A stretch of 64,000 nucleotides of DNA from Pararge aegeria (lineage: Eukaryota > Arthropoda > Insecta > Lepidoptera > Nymphalidae), in assembly GCF_905163445.1 (NCBI RefSeq), contig NC_053185.1, forward strand, positions 11,364,001 to 11,428,000, written 5' to 3'. Below are positions 12,301 through 23,553 of this stretch, in pieces; the stretch's first letter is position 1, and every line of letters begins with the position of its first letter. Below the pieces are notes generated by a model. That model saw nothing but the letters and a program-made list of their open reading frames with translations. It had not been told where the DNA came from and ran no database searches. A program made the translations under genes and the position numbers.

Positions 12301-13198
12301 ACATAGGAGTAATAAGTATACTTAAAATAAGGTGGAAAATTTTATAAAGCATTTATACACTTTTCATTTTAATTAAAGGTTTTTTGAGGAATTCAAAAAT
12401 ATTAGTTATTAAAACATGTGAAACACGAAACAAATAAATTAAATAATATAAGATTTATATTATATTGCACTTGTTTTAATACGTAACTAGATAAATGTGT
12501 GAATCACTCAAAAAAAAGTACTAGGAGTATTTTTATAAAACAAATCCTACATTATTTGTTTAACGACTTTAAAATAAGTGGAGGTTCGAAATTGGATTAG
12601 ATGTATTTTTTGTGTGCATGTTATGTTACTTCCTCAATTCTCCTCCCCTTGTGAACTGATTCTAATGATTATTTCTTTAATGAGTAAAGTATATCTATCT
12701 AAATTATGGAAAAATGGGGTATGATTAGTTATTATTAATTTAACAAAAAAATTCAAAGAACTCGTATTGTCAAATCTTTTTCTGCCTTTTTGTAAATTTT
12801 CGAGCTAACCATGATTTTTAGTAAAAACTGAAATAATCATACTCTATTGTAGATGTGAGTATTGTTTAAAAGAGACTATTTACCCAGGAAAACCCGATGC
12901 ACCCGATGCCCGCTGAAAGCATATCTCCAAGAATAGAAGGGTATCCATTCCCCGCTGGAAAATATGCGTGGAACCTTGGATGCTGCCAATGTGTTACACC
13001 GGGCATGATCTTGTTTTCCACGTCGCTCATAACGTCATCCCAGGGTTCGGGGTGTACCGGAGCTTCAGCTGGTAGAGCAGTGCGTAGGTATCCTGGCTCT
13101 ACAGACGGAGTCACACGCCGAGTCTTCAAAGTATTCATGTACGTACAAATATAATCCACCATTTCTTTACCCCGTACACGAAACTCTTCGACGTCCAT
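3376..13198 (-). CDS. Tdc2: tyrosine decarboxylase (neuronal Tdc2 type), complete, ten exons
   Basis: Exons on the minus strand: 13198-12884, 11790-11739, 10094-10024, 9459-9223, 7922-7383, 7293-7104, 7025-6961, 5623-5406, 4390-4310 and 3508-3376. All phases agree and give 633 residues, like Drosophila Tdc2 (about 637). It is a pyridoxal-phosphate group II decarboxylase that turns tyrosine into tyramine, the precursor of octopamine. The PLP lysine is K305 in NPNKLM, with Asn where dopa decarboxylases have His (NPHKW), a TDC trait. D273 lies in HVDAAYAG. The family's C-terminal signature KRSFFVRMVSDPKIYNPAIN is in exon 8, which is followed by a Pro/Thr-rich tail. Exon 7 reads through to TAA at 6937-6939 if the GTGAGC donor at 6960 is ignored, giving a possible short isoform of about 500 aa. 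An AG at 13,241 suggests a separate 5' UTR exon upstream. The exon 10 acceptor (CTCCTTAAG) is weak but keeps phase. Confidence 0.93.
3550..3770 (-). repeat. SINE 3' portion (tail family with GACTGCAATCTCA)
   Basis: It lies in Tdc intron 9. It shares its body and tail with a complete tRNA-headed SINE at 58,750-59,025 and with fragments near 5283, 36,477, 42,515, 47,472 and 52,130. The tRNA-like head is not evident here. Confidence 0.6.
3960..4140 (+). repeat. LINE/SINE 3' tail ending GTGTGCAATAAAG
   Basis: It contains GATAAGACCGCCTTTGCAC and ends in GTGTGCAATAAAGATTTC followed by an AAAC repeat. This tail is widespread in Lepidoptera. Related tails occur at about 38,690-38,825 (+) and 61,485-61,570 (-). 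It lies in Tdc intron 9. Confidence 0.65.
4612..4790 (+). repeat. tRNA-derived SINE
   Basis: The head carries a polymerase III A box (TTGGCGCAGTGGG) and B box (GGTTCGATTCC) 30-40 bp apart but cannot fold into a full cloverleaf. The tRNA-unrelated body follows (TTTGTGTGATGAACATGAATG) and the element ends in ATATTGATCAGTCATCTT. It is in Tdc intron 8, antisense to the gene. Confidence 0.8.
5283..5372 (+). repeat. SINE body fragment
   Basis: It contains TTTAGCGTTCCGGTACG and GGGTATGGGTTTAATATAAC, the body of the SINE family complete at 58,750-59,025. It abuts Tdc exon 8 on its 3' side. Confidence 0.5.
5735..6215 (+). repeat. two adjacent copies of a GAT-tailed interspersed repeat
   Basis: Copy one (about 5735-5995) carries GGGGGGCCGATTTCGAA, GTGAGGAAACCTGCAT, GTGGACTACGGCCTTAACCC and a short GATGATAT tail. 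A second diverged copy follows at about 6000-6215. The family recurs at 15,484-15,783, 18,740-18,885, 22,785-22,860 and, on the minus strand, 24,808-25,080, 26,640-26,795 and 54,988-55,070. It lies in Tdc intron 7. Confidence 0.65.
8335..8470. other. GC-rich non-coding block inside Tdc intron 4
   Basis: About 135 bp of CpG-rich sequence (for example AACGCCCGCCGCCGAAG) stands out against the AT-rich intron between exons 5 and 4. I see no splice-flanked open frame and no match to the repeats in this window. It may be a conserved regulatory element of Tdc or an unrecognised repeat. Confidence 0.35.
8627..8654. repeat. perfect 12-bp hairpin with 4-nt loop
   Basis: TTCGGCTCAATC, loop ACTG, then GATTGAGCCGAA. 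It lies in Tdc intron 4. A T-run on either side is not strong enough to call a terminator, and a role is unknown. Confidence 0.8.
10599..11112. repeat. tandem duplication, two units of about 258 bp
   Basis: Both units start CCTGGGACATCCGCTATTTC (10,599 and 10,857) and end in a (TA)n run. They differ at a handful of sites (ATATATATGCAA versus ATTAGTGCAA, CATTTT versus AATTTT). The duplication lies in Tdc intron 2 and is probably recent. Confidence 0.9.
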
Positions 13199-13954
13199 CG
13201 TCCTGGTTTACACTTAGCGGTGTTAGTTGTAGGAGCGACGCTGTACAAATGAAAGTTGGAGTAAGAGGCCAGCTAGTGGTGTTAACGGCGCGATGTTCTC
13301 TGGCCGACTCGACCACCAAACGGCAGCACTTCTTGGTCGAGAGGACGACGGCGCGCGGGGAGCGGTCGCCTCGGTAAGGGTACGGTTTTCAGAATGGGGA
13401 CGCAAGGCATAAGCGTTTTAAGATTACGGAAAATTAAAGTAGAATACGTAATTGCAAGTCCAGTATATTACTTACATTTAGCAAGTTGGAGTTCGTACGT
13501 CGCGCATACCTTGCCACCTTACACCAGTACCTACCTAACAACGATCACGGAAGTACTAGCCATATCTATAGTTATAGTAAATATGTGACAGTTCTAATTC
13601 TGTATATTAAAGATTTTTTTTTAATTTTAGAGGTCAATCAATATTATCGTTTTTTGTCTGTCGGTATCTTAGCCGCGCATCATGCCTTAACTACTTAAAT
13701 GATTCTAATTAAACTTAACATGATTTTAGTCTATATACACGAAGTAGATAGAATACTGGGTACTCAATTTCAGTATTTTATCCCGACACAGCATAGAAAC
13801 ATGCTGTCTTGGGAGACGTTTTGAAAGTTTTTTAACGACTTTACACCTTAACTCCGTAAAATGTGAATCGATTTAATTTATAATTTTTGCACTGGAAAGG
13901 TTGTATCCTACTTTGCTTATATGCACTACATACTTTGTATGCATTTTGGAAACG

Positions 13955-14110
13955 TCAAGTCAGTCTGTTTGTGTGACCTTATCACCGTTTCGGAAAGCAG
14001 ATTCTACCAAGAACCCGACAAGAAACTCAGCACATTGCTTTTTCAATCATTTTTCAATCCGGTGTGAGATGAAAACGGAACGGCCTGGTTCGTTAAGCAG
14101 GCTTGTAGTG
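13955..14110 (-). repeat. LINE 3' UTR fragment
   Basis: The plus strand reads GCAGATTCTACCAAGAACCC, GACAAGAAACTCAGCACATT and GAACGGCCTGGTTCG, matching the 3' UTR of the minus-strand LINE at 22,861-23,553. Confidence 0.55.
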
Positions 14111-15483
14111 ACGCTTATCCAAAGCGATCGACTAATATTTGGTCGTGGTGCTTTGTTTTTCAGTGTACTGTCGAACGCTGTCTTTACTATTTGTAGGTAC
14201 TTATGCGACTCATATACTCGTAGTTCAAATACCATTATTTTCTTACAAATAGCTTTCACACCTCGATAAAATAACGATACTTAATAGAAAAAGTTTAAGT
14301 ACCTATTTACCTTTGTTTATCTATAAATTAAATTTGAAAATAGAAATAAAATTTTAAAAAAAGCATTTTGTTTAGGCTGCCCGCCCAAAGCTTAATACGA
14401 GGCGCGAGACGTCTCCGCCCACCCTCTCTGCCCACTTCATTGAGTCAGCTATTTGTCGTGCTACGATATGCAACTTTTCACGATCATTTCTTAATTTTAG
14501 AATATCACTTAATATATTATGTATAAATACAATCATTTTTAGTAATAAATACTTTGTTGCTAATTATAATACGTCGTTGATATTAAGTATGTTTTCTTAA
14601 CTAAACTTTCGATTTAGTTTATTAGATTTAAATTATTCAGGAATCGTAAAATTATCTTCTTTAGAATTATGTTTAAAAGTAGGTAGATAGGACCTCACAG
14701 TAACAATGTCTAAAAAACGATTTTTCAAAGGTACAAATTGCCAACCCTTAAAAGGGGGGAATTGGAATTTAACACACACGCACACTGATAAACAGGGGTT
14801 GGAGTATAGTATAAATTAGTTTTTACCTATCCTAAGTTAAAACTAATAAAATATCACTGCATTATGGGTTTAACGAGGTTTTGTATTAACTTTTTTACCT
14901 ACTTTTAAAGGAAATAAAATTATAAGTGAGACTTTGCGGGCTAGAGCTAACATAATAAACAAAAATAAATAGGTGTATGGATAAATTTTTATTTATTTGT
15001 TTGATGTATATTATATAATATCTTAAATTTTTGTTTATAATATCAGAAATACAAATCACACGACCTAGATATAACTAATATAGGTATAACTTAGTCGGAC
15101 TTTTTCGAATGCTTAGAGTTTATGTTTTTTCTTTAAATATTAAAAGGTTTATTTTAATAATGAAAAAAAAACCTTTGCTTACTAAGATACTAAGTAGTAC
15201 TAAATCGCTCTTGAAATGCACGAAAATGAATATTCTAATTCGTCTATTTTGACTTTACAATGAAGACTCATTAACGAATAAGTGTCTCTACTTCAACAGG
15301 TAAGTGCGGAATTTTAAGGAAACATGGTCGCTTGAAATTTGTATAGGCAAATTAGGAACTTATTTTATAGTCAAATTAATTTATAAGGTATAAATACCTG
15401 ATAACGCTATGCAGACCGCTGGATGTTTAAATATAACTTTACTTATTCGACTCTCCCATCGAGTGTTCCGAGAAGTAGTGATA

Positions 15484-15785
15484 GGCAAGTGGCCAGTGGG
15501 TAGGACTTCGACTTCACTTTAGGGGGGCCGATTTCGAACGCACGCACCTGTAACTTTTCAAAAGTATGTGCGTTTGAAGCAATTGAAATATCACGTGCTT
15601 CAACGGTGAAGGAAAACATCCCTGAGAGTTCTCCATAATGCTCTTAAAGGTGTGTGGAGTCCACCAATCCGTACTTAGCCGGTTAGCGTGGTTGACTACG
15701 GCCTTAACCCCTTCTCATTGTGAGAGGAGACCTGTGCCCTGTAGTGAGCCGTTAATGGGTTGATAAATGACGATGATGATCGAGA
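15484..15785 (+). repeat. GAT-tailed interspersed repeat, near full length
   Basis: It begins AGTGATAGGCAAGTGGCCAG, contains GGGGGGCCGATTTCGAA and GACTACGGCCTTAACCCC, and ends in CGATGATGAT. It is the best-preserved copy of this family in the window. Confidence 0.7.
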
Positions 15786-16834
15786 CTTCCGATCAGTGGA
15801 AGTAATCATGTAAATAAGTATTTTTATTTATTCCATTGATTCTTAAATACTGAAGCGCCAGGAGTTATTGTTGTTTTTTTATAAAACTGCCAGTTACAGT
15901 TTTGTATAACTGGCAAAACTTTTAGAACACTTCTTCTTAATCAATAATATCTGTCTGAAACTAATTTGGACAGCTAATAGTGTCTCACGCTTAATACTAA
16001 AAAGGCTTAATTTAAACTTATTTCTTTGTTTTTCTTTTCTAGCTTATTTTTACGTTTTTTATAAATATAGATATTTATTATGTTTACATTTTTTTTTATA
16101 TATTATCTCGCATCTAGCGTGTACATATTAATTCATAATTGTATAATTGCTATCTCCCGCTTCTCAAGTGTTTCACTGGCTCCATTCGCAAAGGTAGCTT
16201 GGAAGAGATCACTACTAGTGAGAAGGTCGGCTTTTGCTTGTATATTGTGTTTGTTTTGTCCTTTTTTTAAACAAAAAAATAAAAACGTTTCAATAACTGC
16301 TGTGTACACGAAAGTACCTCCTAAAAATGTCCTAACTCAATCTATTCTGGTAATAAAAGTAACATTGCTCAGTTTAGGGTTGTAATTTTGACTATTTCTA
16401 CAGGATGGTTAGGTTAATGACTGAAGCTGTCGTGTGCTAAATCGTTCCCGTGATTTGGTCGTCATGGGATGATTTGGAAGACCGGAGAGTTTTAGTCGGT
16501 AGGAATCCTACGTAACCATTTCGCGTCCACATTCTCGTAGATACATTGATATGAGATCATTGAAGGACCCCGGAGATCACTATACCTACTATGTACTGAT
16601 TATTATCACTGAGTGACTTGTGTTCACACAGCCTGTGGCAGACGGCGTAATAAAAGTGAATACTAATATAAGTGTTTTTGATGTACGAAACTCTAAAGGA
16701 CCTACGGATTCCGTACTATGAATATTTGATTCACTACGACACTACAGACTTTCATTTAATAGTTTTTAAATTATGTATTAAAAACTATGAAGTGAAGGTT
16801 AGCAATAGATTGCTCGCGTGAAAATATCGCCCCC

Positions 16835-17075
16835 TGAAACCGACCGCCTAGCCTTCAGATCCATAGCCCCGCCGCCCGGCCCGGTCTATGTACCACGTAG
16901 CAAGAGTAGCAATTGCTACGGGCCCCGCGCATTATATAATTGTATGCACACACACACACGTGTGTGTGTAAGCATACAATCTTAGAGCAGATCAAGGGAT
17001 CTTTCAAAGAATTTGCTAAAAAATATGTAATATAATATATAATTTGCTAAATATTGCTACGGGCCCCGCGCTTGC
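16835..17075. repeat. repeat pair TTGCTACGGGCCCCGCGC flanking a CA/TG palindrome
   Basis: The GC-rich motif TTGCTACGGGCCCCGCGC occurs near 16,913 and again near 17,056. Between them is the imperfect palindrome TTGTATGCACACACACAC / GTGTGTGTAAGCATACAA around 16,940-16,980. It is probably a MITE or repeat fragment and is non-coding. Confidence 0.55.
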
Positions 17076-17794
17076 TTCGTCTGGCACTAACCCTACTGAT
17101 ACATCTAGGTCTAGCAGCGTCAGAGAGATAGTGTTCTTATGATGTTATAATATAAGTATTTATGATCAAAATAATACTCAAGAATATTTTTTATTTTCGA
17201 TAAGTAATTGCGTTTTTTTTAAGTCTAACACTCGTGTTTTTTCAGAACATAATTAAATCTACTCACCAATTTATTGTAGCAAGTAATGAAAAAAATAAAC
17301 ATTATAGTTTACAACAGTCAGACAGACAGTCGACAGGGTATAAACTATACTTAGGTAGGTAGGTAGGTACATGCGATAGTCAGTTCACATAAATGCTGTG
17401 AGTACATATTTTTACCCAAATGATGCAAAGGAGGTGTAATGTGTTAAATCTGTATATCCGTTCTATGTGGCGCTCTAGAGACCATACGTTTGTGCAGATT
17501 AACTATAACTGGCCCACCATCAATAATTTTTCATTTATTTTATTCGGTTGTTAATTTATTAAGCGAATACGAAATTAAAAGCGCGATGATGTGAAGAATC
17601 AATTAAGAATTCGATATGACGCGGCTCCTGCCGCTGAAGGCTTATTTGAGATCAAGTAGATACGGACTTTACTACGTACCTATTTCTTGTAAATGCAAAT
17701 TCAATATCGTTAATCGTTAATTGTGTTTTTTATGATTAGACGAAGTAATGTTGGAAGTGCATCCTCCAACAGTACCTCTTAATGATAAAAAAAA

Positions 17795-18128
17795 ACATAA
17801 GTATATTTCATAAGAACCACCCTGTAAAAATATGAAGTCATCGGAAGCATATTTATTTTTCCACAAATTCAAAACATTCTAAGTCATTGCTTATGACAAC
17901 CCTATTTAAGATAAAAGACCGACACGTGCATAGTAGCTATGCTACGCGACATGTATCTAATAAAGTGGCAGGAGTCACATGATTTTAATTTTGCATGTGA
18001 TGCTGTATGTTTGCATGTGTGGCTGTATCTGATTTCTGACAGTAAAAACTACAGTAGTAGTCTCCGAGACAATACGTAATGTACCTTAAGAGGTAAAGTA
18101 TTGTTTCTGTCTTCATATACACGTTGTA
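17795..18128 (+). mobile_element. MITE family A, copy 2 (5' truncated)
   Basis: It keeps the interior and the right end TACACGTTG-TA of family A but starts at the internal CATAAGTATATTTCATAAG, so the left terminal repeat is missing. Confidence 0.7.
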
Positions 18129-18739
18129 GGTATAGGTACCGCAATTTTAGTCTAGCGGGAGGCTTTGACCTAGTTTACCACTCTACCGACGAATTTTAAT
18201 TTCATTTATTATCTTTTAGATTATGCGACCAACTAAGAAGCTGTAAAGGGCAAGGTGTTTTGCATAAGAGTGCCTTTATAATGAACTGAGTTTTCCTGTA
18301 AGGAGCATGGCATAATCGACGTTTGAATACCTAAATTGTATAATAGAATAATTACTTGACATATATAGTAGCAAGGATTTCTTTTAGATCGTCTAAAGAC
18401 CAATATTCTTGTACTTAGTAGTATTTACGTTCGACGAATCATTTAGGCAGCGCACGCGGAAGAATCAATTTACCACAAATCTCGAACTACTATTCTTCGG
18501 GTTTTTCTTAGGAACAATATTATTTCAGACTAAAATCTCGTTGTTACTTAAATTAAATATAGCCTATGTTACTTCTGGATGAAATAGTTTTCTAAAGGTG
18601 AAAGAAAAATTATAATCGGTTCAGCAGTGGCAACAATAGTGTTGCTATTGGAAATATTAGTACCTACCTATTAGTAGGTATTGAATACATTTTTGATACT
18701 CTATTCTTCCTTACAAATGAATATATCCACTACTTACCT

Positions 18740-18885
18740 ACAGTTATTTAATAGTGAAGGAAAACAACGTGTGGAAACCTGCATGCCTGAGTGTTTTCCT
18801 TAATTGTCTCAAGTGATGTGAGTGACTACGGCCTTAGCTCCTCCTTATTGTGGGAGGAGTCGTGGTTGATATGATGATGATGATA
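18740..18885 (+). repeat. GAT-tailed interspersed repeat, 3' part
   Basis: GAAGGAAAACAACGTGTGG, GACTACGGCCTTAGC and the tail ATGATGATGATGATAAT. The tail runs straight into the palindrome at 18,903. Confidence 0.6.
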
Positions 18886-18902
18886 ATATATATCATCATT
18901 AC

Positions 18903-19000
18903 ATTGTCGATAATTTTATTTCATATCTCATTAATAATATATAATATATATAATAATATATATCATCATTAATGAGATATGGAATAAAATTATCGACAAT
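18903..19000. repeat. palindrome with 32-33 bp arms
   Basis: The left arm 18,903-18,935 begins ATTGTCGATAATTTTATT. The right arm 18,969-19,000 is its near-perfect reverse complement, ending AATAAAATTATCGACAAT. The spacer is about 33 bp of AT repeat. The outer flanks repeat AATATATATCATCATTA in direct orientation. Confidence 0.85.
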
Positions 19001-20174
19001 GCGATATAAGTATTTCTATTATTTCTTTGACGTACAAACAGACCATGATGCTTGCTATTTGGAGTGCTTTAAGATGGTGATTTTGTGGAAACTTCTGATC
19101 AGTCCACGGTTTGAAATAATGAAGATCATGAGTAAGTATAACAGGTAAGCAAATTTACCATCGATAATTGCATGGGAAACAGTACCTGCCCGGGAACTCG
19201 TAGCGGCTAATTTCATTAGGAAGGAACGCCGTGCTCTTGAAATTATATTAGGGATATTATAACTCAAGCGAATTAAATATTGTATAGTAAGCGCTAATGA
19301 GATACCATAATACTTAAGTATAAAATGATGTTTGCGAAAAAATAACCAACTAGTGACGATAAATTGTTCAGTAAAAAGAAATAAATAAAATAAAATGACA
19401 TAGTTATTAATCTAAAGTAGGTGGTAATAATTTAAAACATACTGAGCAAGGCGAGCAAATAGAAATACTGGGTGGGCGAATTTAAGATCATATTATCTAT
19501 TAACTATATGGTATTAACCTATAAAATCAAAAATGATAAATAAGTGATCTAAAAAAGTGGGTATATCAACTCTGATTTTCCCCGTGCTGCGATTTTACTA
19601 AAGTTAGGTTACATTCGGTTAGAATCAAAATATTCTATCCCTTAGGTTTTATTGGTTAATATTGGGCAAAATAGATCCATTCGCTCATTTAGTATTTATT
19701 ATATATTATTTATATTTAAATTAGCTCGTTAAAGACTACCCACTAACTATTTTATAGAGAACCTTGAACACCAAAAGCCGCCCAAATATGTCGGTGTCGA
19801 GGGTCAGGGTCGAGCTTTAAAACTCTATATCGTTGTAACTAAAATCAGAAGTTACCGATAATGGGTAGGTAGGTACTATGCGACCCTACCTATAAACTTA
19901 TTAAAATCAAAATAAGTTAAGTTACTTATTCATAAGGAATTCATTACCTGAATTTAGGCTTACAGTAATTTACTAACACTTACATACCATGTTCGACATA
20001 TATACTGAAAAAATATTGGATGTGAACGTGGATGTTTAAACGACTCTATAATTCGAGTAGCGACGTGACCTGAGAAATGTATAAAGAAAGAATAAGATGT
20101 CATTTGGTCTGTTCTATATATAGACGTAATGGAGCACAATAATGGAATGAATGGAACAGATCACACATAGTAAT

Positions 20175-20297
20175 ATGGCATTGGTATTCCGTGCGGGGGA
20201 AGAATGCGCGTTCCTTCGAGGCGACTTCACGGCGTGCCACCAACCCTACTACGCGATGACGCCTCAATGCCCGAGGAGATCTTTATTAAGTTACTAG
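20175..20297 (+). other. unrecognised GC-rich coding-like stretch, 40 codons
   Basis: From ATG at 20,175 the frame reads MALVFRAGEECAFLRGDF and continues to TAG at 20,295-20,297. Codons between about 20,195 and 20,270 have strongly GC-rich third positions in AT-rich surroundings. Cysteines fall at residues 11, 21 and 32. No clear donor follows, because the sequence runs into a TTGCCCACGACTTCGCCCG repeat. It may be one exon of a secreted cysteine-containing protein broken by a repeat, or chance. I do not recognise it. Confidence 0.25.
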
Positions 20298-22784
20298 TTT
20301 TGCCCACGACTTCGCCCGTATTTGTTTTTGTTTTAAGCAATCCCGTAGGAGTTAATTTAAGAGATGTGTGTCAGTATTTAGTAGCAGGAGCAAAAATTAA
20401 GTCGATTGCGCTGGGTAAGCAATGTTAACTGGAGTTTGGTTACATTATTGCAATTTTCTTCACTATCTCATGGACTTCTTGATAATTAAGCTTTCTTTTT
20501 CTGAAGAAATTGTTAAAATCAGTCCGGCACTTTCGGAGCCTATTCGGTACCAACAAACAGCAGAAAAATCTTACCACTTTATAACATTTGTATAGAAATA
20601 TAGATATAATATAAGTAGATAGTAAGTAAACTAAGATATGCGGGCATACAATACTTATCGGAGCTTTAATCACATAAGCATTGAAAATGGTAGTAGAAGC
20701 ATCAAAATATGTCAGTGAAGCTCGCTAGGCCAGGTAAAGTAGTCTTAAGTCAGTAAATAGATGGGTGAGCAATGAGGTAGATACTTAGCAGGCATGCCCT
20801 TTTTCACCTGGTATGTTGGCATGCAGTCATTACATCTTTCTGATCTCTGAGGGGTTTAGACCTGTATCTCCAACAATATTTACAAGATCTTCACAAAATG
20901 TGGGCATAATCAAAATATTAACAAAACCTTTTTAGTAAAAGAAAAATTATTAAAATCGGCTAAGGAATGGCAGAGTTATGGAATAAATCGACAAAAACTT
21001 TCATCGTCTATCCCGAACGAACCATTATTGTTTTTTGAGATAAAAGTATATTTTATTTTAATCCAGAGTATCAGCTATAAATGTACCAAATTGCACTTGT
21101 TCAGTTGTTTTTGCGTAATGGTTTTGCGCACAAACCAACATACAGACAAACAGATACACAGATATACAGCACATCTAACGTCTCCCAGTTATCTTAGTTA
21201 GTATACGATTTAATTATATGTTATAGGATGTTTATTTTGTGATTTTTCTTATAGTTATTTGTATCCTGCATGAATGCGATATAAAAAACGAGAGTAATGT
21301 CGTGTTGAAAAAGAAACGTGCATTTTTTTGTGTTGGTACCGAAACTTTAGTTTTGCAATCATCGTCATCATTATTATGTCAATTAATGGACGTCCATTGC
21401 CGGGCCCGGATATAGGTCATTAGTAAGGAGTTTCAGATACCACGGTCTTGTGCCGCTTGGGTCCAGCTGCTTCTCGCCTATCGTTTGATATCAATTTTAT
21501 ATCGTCTGCCAGCGTTTACCAGTACGAGGTTGACATTCTAGCATATTGGGACCCCAAAGTCCATAGCTCCAAGCTTTGTGTCCCACCTATTGCCATTTTT
21601 CCCACCTATATAGAGGGAATTTCCAGTCAAGTGAGACAAAAAGTATCTACTTATACTTCAACGACTGTTTTCTACCTACGTTTCAATACACGAATGGAAG
21701 CTCTTTTCAATTCCTTTTTAGGTCACTAGCTGCTCTGAAAGTGGCGCCGCTGGCTATCTGCTCACTTTTTATTTCAGTAACTTGGTACTTTTCGTTTGCA
21801 AGCTAAGTAAATATATATCTTAAGTAGGTTTGATTAGGTTAGGTTAGTAAATATATCACTTTAGTACTTAGTAGCACTTAAGCGAGTTCGACTTGTAAAC
21901 GAGAGTTTCCGTACCAATGGACATTTTGAAACCCTAAACACATGCATTGGATTGGAGATATTAAGAGGACAAAACAAGTTTTCTTTATACATATATCTAT
22001 TCCTTATCCCGTAAACTTAGTCTGTATTTTTATCTTTATTATTCGTTGTGCCGTTATCTGTCGTGTGGTGACGGTAGACCAAAATACTGTTATCACCATC
22101 TCTCCTCTTCCCCGGGGTGTACCGAGCTACTAAGGGAATATAACAAAGAGCGGACAGCAGTCTCTAAATGCTACTTTTACCATCTTCTGTGATCCCCAAC
22201 CCTGCCGTTGGCTTTGGTTCACGAGTGGACTATTAATGATGATGATAATAATTCGTTGTTATAGCGGCAATAGAAATACAGATTCAGTGAAATTTCTACT
22301 ATACAGGTTTAATTACTACCACTTAAGGTTCATTATGTAAAGCACACTGACAGCCAGACGGAGAGACGGACAGACAGACGTGTAAAACGGAGGCTTAGTA
22401 ATAGAGTCCCATTTGACCCATTCATATTTTCTACAAAATATTTAAGTCGGTGCAAAGTATTACTTATTTAGGTAGATAAAAATTACTACATTCTTTGTAT
22501 AACGTGCACTACCTGTAACTATATTAAGACAATAACTCCTGGGAAACAATACGGGACGTTTACCTAAGTGAATAGTGATCTTATTCTTAAGTACTAGAAG
22601 TAGAAGTAAAAATTAAAAAATAAAATTTTGAATCAAAGTTATTTTTAATTTTTATTATAAATTTATTTTGTCGAAACAAGGGACAAAATCAGGGCATGTA
22701 GTAATTATGGGACGAGATGACCAAATACGGTATGGCAACTCGTCTTAGATATATAAACCGAAATAATATTCTCTATAGTGGTTT

Positions 22785-22860
22785 CAAAAGCGTGAAGTCC
22801 ACTGATCCTCACTTGGCCAGCATGGTGGACTACGGCCTATCTTCTAAGCCCTTCTCATTT
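22785..22860 (+). repeat. GAT-tailed interspersed repeat, short fragment
   Basis: Contains TTGGCCAGCATGGTGGACTA and CCCTTCTCATT of the family described at 15,484. It directly abuts the LINE tail that starts at 22,861. Confidence 0.55.
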
Positions 22861-23553
22861 AATTCAAATTCAAAATTCATTTATTTCAAGTAGGCCTAAT
22901 TAATAAGCACTTTTGAAACGTGAAGACGGAAGGCAGATTCCACTGAGAAGAGCCGGCAAGAAACTAAGCAGATTGCTCTTTTCCAACATCATTTTAAAGT
23001 TTAACAATCTATGGAATTTTTCTGTTTTGTGAGAGATGAGAGCAGAGTGGCCTGCTTCCAAGCAGCCTTGTCGTTAAGGAATTCATCAATCGTGTAGTCA
23101 TCAGTAACCACGATTCGTTAAATGTGTTTTAATATATTGTTTAAACATAGGTAAAGATAGATCTAATATTACCTTCGGTATCATGTTATAAAAGCATATA
23201 CCCATCCCCACAAAGGATTTCTCTACTTTTCTCAGACGATGTGCAAATATCACTAATTTATGTTCGTTTCTAGTTAGTCGACTGTTTATATCGACTTTTT
23301 GTTTATAATTACTTATGTTTTGTTTAATAAAGATCATAATATTATTATAGATAGAGATATTTATATTTAGAGAGTAAACCTGTAGAACCTGTAGTAGGTA
23401 ATTCGTTGATAATGATGAGAATATGATGAACTCAGGGTTCTGGGTTCCCCTCTCATAGAGAGTAGCCAAATAGTTCCACCCAGAAACTTTTTTTTTCAAA
23501 AACGTGTTATACATGTAGACCTTCTTACAGGCACTTATGAAGCGATCATACAT
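22861..23553 (-). mobile_element. non-LTR retrotransposon (LINE) C-terminal fragment, frameshifted
   Basis: The minus strand encodes about 150 residues of reverse-transcriptase C-terminus (FVGMGICFYNMIPKVILD, then LPMFKQYIKTHL). A stop follows, and YTIDEFLNDKAAWKQ continues in another frame. The 3' UTR ends at 22,861 with the AATTCAAAATTCATTTATTT tail (plus-strand view). It is the same family as 1-340. It is dead, being 5' truncated and frameshifted. Confidence 0.75.

Noticed and set aside
12897..13154. 85-codon plus-strand frame
   Set aside because: It is the antisense shadow of Tdc exon 1.
13901..14269. 122-codon plus-strand frame
   Set aside because: It runs through an antisense LINE 3' UTR fragment and has no domain.
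19055..19267. Minus-strand frame with GC-rich centre (19,160-19,240)
   Set aside because: It has a donor-like GTAAATTT, but no protein similarity that I recognise. Two frames look equally open, so it was not called.
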